This document shows, in pieces, positions 9,025 through 16,635 of a stretch of 19,875 nt of DNA. The stretch comes from Asterionellopsis glacialis (lineage: Eukaryota; Bacillariophyta; Plagiogrammaphyceae; Rhaphoneidales; Asterionellopsidaceae): assembly GCA_014885115.2 (NCBI GenBank), contig WKLE02001974.1:1-19875 (forward strand). Reading direction: 5' to 3'. The notes beneath the pieces are model-generated. The model was not told the origin of the DNA. It searched no databases and saw only the letters and a list, made by a program, of their open reading frames with translations. The position numbers and the translations under genes were made by a program. The first letter of the stretch is position 1, and every line of letters starts with the position of its first letter.

Positions 9025-9672
9025 TTAAAACATAACCTCAAAAATGCTAAAAGAAGTGAAAGCCATTATGTTCAAGATAGTAGTACCAAAATATGGTAAG
9101 CTTGTCGGAGCAGAAGATCCTCGTCTGGCATCGAGTATTTTCATGTCGCAATCAGCAGTGACTCTCTCTTCACTGAGGACATGAATGATATCCAACACAT
9201 CTGCATCGCTGCAACTTCGTGCAACGCAAAAAAATATATTATTTTCATTGACCTTGAATGCTGAAGGGCAAGTTGCCTCTGTATCGAATTCAATAATATC
9301 TCCACTAGAGTAGGAGCATATTTTGTTGGCGTCATCCGTGCAAGAGAGATCATCCCAATCGTATGTGTACGAGGAGGAATAAGCATCGTATGTAAGGCCA
9401 TCATCGTCGCCATCCCCTTGAATGTGACAGTTGTTCCAAGTTTCAACATATTCAGAGTTTACCATAATGTTGTTCGTCTGGACACAACAAGAAGGATCAA
9501 TCTTAACAAATTTTCCACCATAATAGAAATAGCTATATTCATACTTGTTGCACTGCCAATTGCGCGAGTCATCACGATTGGCAGCATCTATAGGTGGAGG
9601 AGTTGTTAAGGAAATCAAGAGTACAATTTTCAAGATTGTCAACATGCTAACGAGTGCAGGGAGAGCTTCCAT
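9025..9672 (-). CDS. Secreted cysteine-rich protein, tandem paralogue 2
   Basis: A 215-aa paralogue of the protein at 6887-7456. The ATG at 9672 (context GAAAAATGG) is the first in frame. The signal peptide core is about 11-22, with likely cleavage after IDA (30) before ANRDD. Ten cysteines are all shared with the paralogue: C41, C62-C63, C82, C111, C119, C135, C149, C154 and C175. The four extra cysteines of the first copy are replaced by a Gly/Asp/Tyr/Ser loop (85-105). Conserved segments include NWQC, KID-SCC, WNNC, WDDL-C, EFDTE--CP, FFCVA and DIIHVLSEERVTADCDMKI. After residue 180 it adds an RRGSSAPTS spacer and a moderately hydrophobic end (about 196-215). That arrangement could be a GPI-anchor signal; it is weaker than a typical transmembrane segment. 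AATAAA-type sequences follow the stop codon. Probably extracellular or cell-surface; function unknown. Confidence 0.75.
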   Translation of the reverse strand: MEALPALVSMLTILKIVLLISLTTPPPIDAANRDDSRNWQCNKYEYSYFYYGGKFVKIDPSCCVQTNNIMVNSEYVETWNNCHIQGDGDDDGLTYDAYSSSYTYDWDDLSCTDDANKICSYSSGDIIEFDTEATCPSAFKVNENNIFFCVARSCSDADVLDIIHVLSEERVTADCDMKILDARRGSSAPTSLPYFGTTILNIMAFTSFSIFEVMF

Positions 9673-10400
9673 TTTTCTTTTCAAAGTTTTCAATACAGGA
9701 CTTGTGTTAGAGGCAAAATTATGGAGATGCAAAAGGTATTGATGCAGTAGTGAGTAAAATTTGTTCACTTCGTTCAATTGACCTATAATACGACCCCCCC
9801 GATTGTCTGCACTTTGCGTGCAATATAGGGTTCACGGGTACACTTAGAATCTACACTATGACAATATTTACCTTGTTCAAACAAAGATAATTAAAGTTTT
9901 CAATACAAGTTGCAGCGGCGGTTGTCTGTTGTAAACTGATTTCTGTTGTCTTAGTCTTAAACGCATGAGGTAAAAATGAGAATTTTGTGGAAAAAAAGTG
10001 TTCTCAAATGTCTGGTGTGTTCTCAAATGTCAGATGCGGGAGTGATTGGCGGATTCAAGTGAGAAGTGTGTATTGGGATACCTGATAGGCCGAATATAAG
10101 TACACATAACAAGCAAGACAAGTGATTGAAGTATGAATTGCGAACCGTTGTCTCTTGCCTTTTTTCTCAGTGCAAGCTAGGTCCTGTGTCCTACCATTAC
10201 TAGGTCCTGTTCCTAGGACAGAAAGACGAAATCAAAGAATTATATAGCAAGACATAGTGTTCCTCGAGAGTCCTATTGACTAACTAGGTTCTCTAGCTAG
10301 TGACTAGTTTAGTACCTGTAGGTTTCTATATTTGGAGATGATGTAGTCCCCCACCTCTGGGGGTAGCACAACAGATGGTGCTTGGAGTACATAATACAAA
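9673..10400. other. Spacer upstream of paralogue 2
   Basis: Positions about 9673-10146 are the duplicated counterpart of 7457-8167. From about 10177 to 10330 the sequence changes to a cluster of short CTAGGTCCTG, TCCTAGGA and CTAGTGACTAG-type words. No gene was seen. Confidence 0.55.
10177..10221. repeat. CTAGGTCCTG direct repeats and near-palindrome
   Basis: CTAGGTCCTG occurs at 10177-10186 and again at 10200-10209. CTGTTCCTAGGACAG at 10207-10221 is palindromic apart from one base. Further related words (GAGTCCTATT, ACTAGGTTCTC, CTAGTGACTAG) continue to about 10310. It resembles the palindromic spacer at 110-300 in style but not in sequence. Confidence 0.6.
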
Positions 10401-10550
10401 TTGATGGTTCGACATGCAGCAGCGATAGTGAAGCAGGTAGTAACCATTCAATCCATTGTATTCGAAAAAAGAAAAAAAAGTCAAATAAGTTGTTGATCAG
10501 CTGCCGCTTTGACTGGAGATTTATAAGCGCATTTGATCGGGGATTCACTG
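10401..10550 (+). pseudogene. Decayed partial copy of the 5086-6573 gene
   Basis: About 150 bases align with codons about 366-412 of the gene at 5086-6573. Shared blocks in the same order are TTGATG-TTCG-CA, AG-GA-AGTGAAGCAG, a central GTCAA...GTTGAT-CAGCTGC (one base shorter here), and GCATTTGATCG-GGATT. Flanking frame segments still read SSDSEA and SAFDRGF, as in the intact gene, but the middle contains indels and an A-rich run, and there is no gene upstream to supply a start. An open frame of 61 codons with an ATG at 10382 covers it, so a short expressed product cannot be excluded. I favour a gene fragment left by duplication or rearrangement, on the same strand about 4.2 kb away. Confidence 0.55.
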
Positions 10551-10798
10551 GTAACACTGACGCATAAATTCATTACGTGGGGATTGGGCAAAGGCAAGGT
10601 TATATGATTTCGATGTCGAGAATGTTTGCTAAATATATTTTAGTATCTATCACTTTACAGCGCTAGCTCTAATGCTAAAAGGAAACAAATTAGCACGCAT
10701 GAGCAGGACTACTGTCGCACGCCATAAAAAAGTTCACCTCCTTTAAAAAAAATCAAATATGCTACAAGAATAAAACAACCTCTTCACCTAACCCATTC

Positions 10799-12787
10799 TC
10801 ATTTTGATTCAACAGCGTTTTTTTTAGTGTCAGGTTCTCCTTGGTTTGCTCTTTCGGAAGTAGTGGTTGTTGCTGTTGTAGAAGAATCTTCTGCTTTACG
10901 TTTTTTGGAAAAGATGCCTGATGCTGGTTTAGGTCCCCAATTTTTTTCTGGATTCATGGGAAATCTTGCAACTCCAGTTGTAGTGCCCACCCCTCCTCTA
11001 GGGATAGTAAAGTCGACTTCAATACTAGGTTTGATGGCTAAAATTTTCCCAGCCGTATCAATGTAACTGCCACCGCCACCATTATTATTACCAGTGACAT
11101 CTCCGTCTTCATCTCCATCTTCATCTCCTTCTTCTGCATTGTTGTTCTTTTTGTCATCACCATCAGTCTCATTCTTACCAAGTCTTTTTTTTCGTCGATT
11201 GCGTTTCTTTTGTGAACTTTTAGAATGAGGCGTAGGTGGATGTTTTTCACACCATACTCTCATAATATCCCATACGACACGATTGGGTGCATCTGTCTTG
11301 ATGGCTTGTGGATCCTTGTGGTATCCACTGACACGATATCCAGCATTGAGAAGAGCTGCTTTGAATTGTTGTAATGGAGGACTTGTGCATTTCAAGGTAT
11401 GGCTCAAGTTTGGTAATTGATAATACAATGGTACATCCGTTAATTCTTCTGACACACTTGTTAATAATCCTGCTATACGATCACGTGTGGCAATGAAATC
11501 TAGATTGGGATATAGTGTTGGTGCATCGTCACTATGCGTCTGTTTGTTAGGACTTACTCGTTTTAAGGCTGTTTCGACGACTTCATGATCATGAAGTGGT
11601 CCTAGCCATATAGGGCCACCAATCTTGAAGGGACCACCTGTTTCTTCACATGTGGGTGTTGCTGGAGCACGTGTAGGTTGGTATATTTTTTTACCTTTTT
11701 TATTTAACATTCCATGTGGTATCGTATGGAACGATGGACATTGTGTAGATTGATATACATTGCCAATCTTTAAGGATAAGTTTTGTACACCCGCCTTATC
11801 GTCATTGACTTCCACAAAGACACGGATATAAAAATTCATCCCTACCGACAATATTGGTTTAATGGTACGTCCATATTTAGCAGCAGATATAGCCATGGTG
11901 TGGAGTAATATACGTAACGCCATTTCTTGCAAATAGGTAGCTCGACTAATGGGTATAGACCCGTATCGTCCATAGGCTTGTTCCGGATGTGCACCACCCA
12001 AGGCTGCCATATCGGTACAGGTGACACACAGTAATCCGCCATTCGTTACGGCTTGTAACGCACTATCTAAAAATGGTGCTGCACTCCCATATGGATCTAA
12101 GTCAACCACATCGTATTGTGTGGATTGGCATAGTTGATGTGGCTTAGGTGTATGCAATCCAGGTGCACGACGACACATGTACATTTCATGTGTAGCATCG
12201 CCATGACGAATCCGTAAACCATATGGTTTATCATCTTTGTCATCTTCATCTTGTACCAAGTCTTTCTTAAGGTCATTGGTTTCAATGTTGTGAAGTGCAC
12301 GCTCATTCGCGGTTGGGTCTAAATCATTAATTGTGATATGCTTGACATTAGGAATTTCTTTCCAGTATCGTAAAGATCGTAACCCTGATGCTGCCAATGC
12401 CTCAAAGATGGTCATTCCATTCTTATTTTTAGGAGAAAACGCTTCTGCCTCTTGTTCCTTTTCCAATGATTTGCTAATATAGGATTCGGTCAATACAGTC
12501 CTTTCATACTCTTTTGCTTTTTCTGTCACTTGATTTTCCTTCCACGAAGGGTTTGCTTGACGTAGTTCCTTTTTATGCTGTTTGATTAATTTACGTTTAT
12601 GACGACGTTCATTGTACAAGCAAATCATTAAAATACTTAAATCGCGATTTTGGACTTGAACTGGATTGTAAAAGACAGCCTCTTCTTGATCTTTCGAAAA
12701 TTTCATGGTAATGGATCCTTCTACAATTTTTTTATAGTTCTCCGGCGAAGGAGTAGTTTCGGCATCATTGACATTGGAAGATGACAT
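10799..12787 (-). CDS. TRM1: tRNA (guanine26-N2)-dimethyltransferase
   Basis: A 662-aa Trm1-family enzyme that uses S-adenosylmethionine to methylate guanine 26 of tRNA. From the ATG at 12787: an N-terminal PUA-independent catalytic entry (VEGSITMKFSKDQEEAVFYNP, with NRDLSI following); SAM motif I FEALAASGLRSLRY (128-141); acidic-loop motif NDLDPTA (154-160); catalytic DVVDLDPYGSA (226-236) and CVTCTDMAALGG just after; GGPIWLGPLHD in the C-terminal domain; and the family's RFPMNP-NWGPK ending (608-620). A KKRNRRKKRLGK cluster (527-538) followed by an acidic/Asn/Gly insert and a later KKRK suggests nuclear targeting. At the family zinc knuckles only C350 and C380 remain; S347 and T383 sit where I expect the partner cysteines. 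The frame stays open for 101 codons upstream (to 13090) without an ATG. That leader is basic, Ser/Leu/His-rich and nearly free of acidic residues. Confidence 0.93.
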   Translation of the reverse strand: MSSSNVNDAETTPSPENYKKIVEGSITMKFSKDQEEAVFYNPVQVQNRDLSILMICLYNERRHKRKLIKQHKKELRQANPSWKENQVTEKAKEYERTVLTESYISKSLEKEQEAEAFSPKNKNGMTIFEALAASGLRSLRYWKEIPNVKHITINDLDPTANERALHNIETNDLKKDLVQDEDDKDDKPYGLRIRHGDATHEMYMCRRAPGLHTPKPHQLCQSTQYDVVDLDPYGSAAPFLDSALQAVTNGGLLCVTCTDMAALGGAHPEQAYGRYGSIPISRATYLQEMALRILLHTMAISAAKYGRTIKPILSVGMNFYIRVFVEVNDDKAGVQNLSLKIGNVYQSTQCPSFHTIPHGMLNKKGKKIYQPTRAPATPTCEETGGPFKIGGPIWLGPLHDHEVVETALKRVSPNKQTHSDDAPTLYPNLDFIATRDRIAGLLTSVSEELTDVPLYYQLPNLSHTLKCTSPPLQQFKAALLNAGYRVSGYHKDPQAIKTDAPNRVVWDIMRVWCEKHPPTPHSKSSQKKRNRRKKRLGKNETDGDDKKNNNAEEGDEDGDEDGDVTGNNNGGGGSYIDTAGKILAIKPSIEVDFTIPRGGVGTTTGVARFPMNPEKNWGPKPASGIFSKKRKAEDSSTTATTTTSERANQGEPDTKKNAVESK

Positions 12788-13090
12788 GATTGGTCTACTT
12801 TGCTGCTGATGTAAATTACAACTGTTTCTGATGTGATTCCAATTATTAGTTTTGGATGGATTCTGTACAATTGTTGACAATGACGAAACTAAAAGATAGT
12901 GATTATGATTCGAAGCAAAGCTTAAATGCCTTGGCGAAAATGACAAATGATCTTGTGGGTGATGTCGATTGTGATTTAACCGCAGTGGTGGTCTCAACGA
13001 CGACAACAACGGTTTAGTCAGTAATCTTCGACAATTATCGTGGAGAATAATGATTTTTGTTTTCACACAGGGAGTATACGAGAAACCCAA
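12788..13090 (-). other. In-frame ATG-less leader of TRM1
   Basis: The TRM1 frame continues upstream for 101 codons from TTG at 13090, which directly follows an in-frame TAG. The leader has about twelve Arg/Lys, many His, Ser and Leu, and only two acidic residues, as in a mitochondrial or plastid targeting peptide. It contains no ATG. It may be 5' UTR, an extension started at a non-AUG codon, or part of an upstream exon, since the CACTTCCTAG just before it could be an acceptor. Yeast Trm1 is known to use alternative in-frame starts for mitochondrial and nuclear forms. Confidence 0.4.
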
Positions 13091-13634
13091 CTAGGAAGTG
13101 CCTGTATCCTTGGACGACCTGATGACAGAAGATAGTGAACACGTTTTGAGTTGTCTCTCTTGTCGTTTTTCGACAAAAAGTTGTCATGTATTATTTCTTG
13201 TCTTCTGTTACAGGGGAGGGAGATCATGAGAGATGATGGCGTGGATGCAAAAAAATTGTGGCTCTGGGACTCACAGCAATCAAAGATCGCGCATCCGTTC
13301 ACGCAATCGGTGTTCGCACGACTGCGCGAACAATCATCATGACGTGACTGGAGAATCCTCCACTCCCCACTCCCAAAGAAAATTATAATTGCGAACACGT
13401 ACTGGATACGCCAAGTGGAAGCAAATCCATCACAATACAAACAAACCGTTCTCTTCATACACTTCTGCAGTTGATGTTGTGAGATAGGCAAAACAACTCT
13501 GAGTGATATACACAGCAACTCTAAAATTTCCCAGGCAATGGTACTGATATTCCATTTGTAATACTTCTATTTCTTGTCTATTATATGGAAGAAAAGGGTT
13601 GAAATCACAACAAAAATAAAAAACGACAAAGACA
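13091..13634. promoter_or_regulatory. Divergent intergenic region between TRM1 and UBL gene
   Basis: The region separates two head-to-head genes and should carry both promoters. A short hairpin (TTGTCG 13160-13165, CGACAA 13171-13176, five-T loop) lies on the TRM1 side. An open minus-strand frame (13063-13518) overlaps the TRM1 leader in another frame; its composition does not support a gene. No TATA-like element was identified with confidence. Confidence 0.4.
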
Positions 13635-15368
13635 ATGAGTTCCACAAAATCAATGTTGTTTCAAATACTTCAATTTCTAGTCGTTGTATGTACATCTGTT
13701 TCAGCTGTATCGATTCGACCTACAACAACATCATCATCGTTATCAAGTACAAAGCTAGGTCAGTCATCATCCCTTGGAAGACCGACTGCATTTGTAAACA
13801 TACTTTCCATTCGTGGTGGTGATAGCAGTGATGACGAATCTATTGATTTTGATGACGAAAGTAGTGACGAAGAGTCCGAATCAGATGAAGAGTCCGAGGA
13901 CAAAGAGGAGGAGGAAGAAGAAGAAGATGACGAAGAAGAAGATGATGAATCTTCCTCTACACCTGTCTCATCAGAACCAATCAAGGTTATGATTAAAACA
14001 AATCTAGGTAGTGCATTGATTGATCAAACATTAGAATTACAAGTATCACGAAATCGTAATGTAGGATCTGTCAAACAAAGTATTATGAGACAAATGCCTG
14101 GTAGGCCACCCATGTCATGTCAAGTATTAATGTGGGGTACACAGATATTAGACGATGATCAACTTGTGGATGAACTTGTCGATGATGATGACGACGACGA
14201 CGATGAAGACATGGAGGACGATGAAGAAGGTTCTACATTGACCCTTACGTTGGATGTTGTACCACCAATCAATCCTAAATTTGCAACTGAAATGATGGAT
14301 CGTATCAAAGATATGACAACCTCACAGCTTTTAGATGCCTACATGGCAAATCAAGCAGCCTTATATGAAAATGCACGTACATTATACGAAGAAAATAATC
14401 CTCCATCTAGTCCTGGTACTGAAGACGACGACGACGAAGATGATGTTTCAGTGCAACAACAGTACCAACCAAACGTGGCAAGATCTGTTCAATTACGACA
14501 AGAAGCATATCAAATGAGACAAGATCTTGTGGGGACATTTGATGAGAAAGTAATTGAAATTTTAGAATCAGACGATGCACCATCCACATTAGAATTACAA
14601 TCTAAGATTGAACGCCGTGGTGAACGTATTCGTACACCTGGTAGTCGGGGTGGAGCCAAAGCTAATGTTCGACGAGTACTACAAAAGAATCTCAACATTG
14701 TAAGTTGATTTATCATTATGAGTTGTTGTTTGTTCTTTGCTATTGGTCTGTTCTGTTAATAAGAGGGTAGGGATATTTTTATGATATCTTGTTTCATCGA
14801 CTCATGGTGATCTCAAAGGAGATGATCAATTGATTGACAGTCTCTACTCCGTATTCATCATATGTCCCATGATTTACTTACAGCTTGCTCACCTTCCTTT
14901 TGTTCGGTTTCTTTGCTATTACCATAGAACTGGCCGGATACTATTCGTAACTTTTTCTTATTTTTGTTCTTTGGTTTGTTCGGTGGACGATCTACGATAT
15001 CCAAACATTTGCTGCTTTTGGGTGCACCTGCATGTTTCATCCTTCAAGTTCGTCCAGTGAAAATTTTGGTAAAACAACTCTTTTATACATTGTCAAATCC
15101 ACCAGGTATCTTTTTAACATTAATGCCAGCACCTCAACAAGCTATCTTGAGTTTTGATATTGATGATGCACGTGAAAAGTTGTATGGTCCCATGGAATCA
15201 CATCAAAAATCTTTGAATGGCAATCGAGTTGTAGAAGATGTCTCCGAGGAGGAGGATGAATCATTATCCACTATAGAAGAGGAAGACTTAAGTGAGGATG
15301 AATATGATAGTGAGGAGGACGATGATTCGGACGAGTATGATGGCACAGACGAAGATTCTGATTACTAA
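13635..15368 (+). CDS. Signal-peptide ubiquitin-like-domain membrane protein, two exons
   Basis: Exons 13635-14699 and 14928-15368 give 501 aa. Exon 1 ends in phase 0 at GTAAGT (14700), and exon 2 starts after CATAG with a pyrimidine-rich tract before it. The exon 2 frame opens exactly there and runs to TAA. Residues 1-24 are a signal peptide (core LFQILQFLVVVC, cleavage after SVSA). Residues 25-58 are Ser/Thr/Arg-rich and acid-free, like a transit peptide, followed by SIRGG. Residues 62-108 are acidic. Residues 116-208 look like a ubiquitin-like fold (IKVMIKTNLG..., VLMWGTQILDDDQLVDEL, then LTLTLDVVPP), with an Asp-rich loop inserted and no C-terminal GG for conjugation. Residues 215-350 are helical and charged. 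Hydrophobic stretches at 361-375 and 382-410 may be membrane segments. The tail (456-501) is acidic. Known ubiquitin-like membrane proteins act in ER-associated degradation. A role at the ER or in the periplastid compartment is inference. Confidence 0.75.
14700..14927 (+). other. Spliceosomal intron, 228 bp
   Basis: It begins GTAAGT and ends in a pyrimidine-rich tract leading to ACCATAG. Both exon edges are phase 0. Reading through the donor gives a TGA at 14706-14708, so retention would make a 357-aa protein lacking the hydrophobic and acidic C-terminus. An alternative acceptor (TTACAG at 14878-14883) leads into a frame that stops at 15060 and looks non-coding. Confidence 0.75.
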
Positions 15369-16252
15369 AAATGAAAATGGATAGTTGAGCTAACGAACGC
15401 TTTAAAATATATATTTAAAAAGTAATAAACATACATTATTAAATGCCATTCATAATCCGAACTTTTGAAGTTTGGATAGATAAGTTTGACGACAACATGC
15501 ATAATTTCAAGCATGCATGGGCCGTCCAACTAAATCTAAATGATTTGAAAAGGTACTATATTTGGGAGAAGCAAAATATGATAAAGGATAAGAAATACAT
15601 TTTGGGACACATCATTAGAAATTCATTTTGGGGCGAGCTCATACCATGTAAACGCAAGACGTTGGGCGTTGGGCGGGTCCTATTGGTTTGTGGCAATATA
15701 AAATGACCAGAAAATGATGGCCAAGAATAAAGTAAAAACAAAGTACAGTAAATATGGAGAAGTACAATTTTTGCTTACAACAGCTCTGCTTTGGTCATAG
15801 GTTTGCCATTGATACTTTTGTTTTGTAAATCTGGACTTTGAATCCAATTCTAAACTGAAAATCATTCCTAACCCTACCACAATGTACTGTATGTTTAGTG
15901 TTGAAGATTACATCTATTCTGAGTTACTCCCTTGCCGGCCATGAATTAAGTAACAAACAAAAAGAAGCAGTAGAGTACTGTAAAAAATGGATATTCAAGC
16001 AACATTGTTCCTTTTCAAAGTTGTTCAAAAAGTCATCATGTGCTCTTGCTAGATTTCGTCTGTCCTTTTCACCCTGTGTGTGGTTGACTTGCTGGCAACT
16101 AATGGCGGCAACTAATAGCTGCAACAAGCTCGGCGGCAAGCTCGGCGGCAAGCTCGGCGGCAAGCTCGGCGGCAAGCTCGGCGGCAAGCTCGGCAACATT
16201 CATGTTGTGATGATTCGGAAAAAAATAATGTGTTGTTTATTAATTATTGTTC
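15369..16252. other. Spacer between UBL gene and duplicated block
   Basis: No confident gene. An ATG-started frame at 15443-15706 (87 codons) has an AT-driven composition, no motif and no homologue that I recognise, so I do not call it. From 16052 the sequence is copy A of a tandem duplication, which includes a 12-base minisatellite. The open frame through the minisatellite (from a GTG at 15898) reads as KLGG repeats and is probably not a gene. Confidence 0.5.
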
Positions 16253-16635
16253 ATGGCCCACTTTTTTCGATACTTAACGATTAAGGCCATAAGGTACAGT
16301 TTCTGTCCAGCTGTAATACTACCAACTCAGTAAGTATCAGATAAATTGTATCTGAATAATTGGACAAGATTTCGTCTGTCCTCTTCACCCGGTGATGTCT
16401 GGTTGACTTGCTGGCAAGTAATGGCGGCAAGTACCTGTAAGATGGCGGCAACAAAATCGGCGGCAAGCTGGGCAACATGTGATGACTCGGAACAATGGAA
16501 AGTGTTGTTCGTTGTTCGTATAGCCCACTTTTTTCGATACTTAACGATTAAGGTCACAAGTTACAGGGTCTGTACAGCTGTAATACTACCAACTCAGTAA
16601 GTATCAAATATATTGTTCCTGAAAAATTGGACGAA
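16052..16635. repeat. Tandem duplication, copies of about 316 and 268 bp
   Basis: Copy A (16052-16367) and copy B (16368 to about 16635) abut directly. Both start GATTTCGTCTGTCC and share, in order, TGGTTGACTTGCTGGCAA, GGCGGCAA, GGCAACAT, GCCCACTTTTTTCGATACTTAACGATTAAGG (16256 and 16523), CTGTAATACTACCAACTCAGTAAGTATCA and AATTGGAC. The length difference is mostly the 12-base minisatellite present only in copy A. The later part of each copy contains a candidate first exon with its splice donor. Confidence 0.9.
16126..16197. repeat. 12-base minisatellite, five full units plus a variant
   Basis: AAGCTCGGCGGC is repeated at 16126, 16138, 16150, 16162 and 16174, followed by AAGCTCGGCAAC at 16186. 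Copy B of the enclosing duplication has only one related unit, so the array expanded in copy A (or contracted in B) after the duplication. It is GC-rich, unlike its surroundings. Confidence 0.9.

Noticed and set aside
13760..13984. Minus-strand Ser-rich frame opposite the UBL gene
   Set aside because: It is the reverse reading of the acidic tract in exon 1; the plus-strand frame has the signal peptide and ubiquitin-like domain.
14880..15060. Alternative acceptor at TTACAG (14883) for the UBL gene intron
   Set aside because: It leads to a Cys/Phe-rich frame that stops at 15060 and abandons the long acidic frame; the CATAG acceptor fits phase and composition better.
15443..15706. 87-codon ATG frame after the UBL gene
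   Set aside because: The composition follows local AT content and there is no recognisable motif or splice link.
15898..16284. Frame encoding KLGG repeats, and the minus-strand SLPP repeat frame
   Set aside because: Both arise from the 12-base minisatellite, which keeps several frames open. The plus frame starts with GTG and flanking parts are not protein-like.
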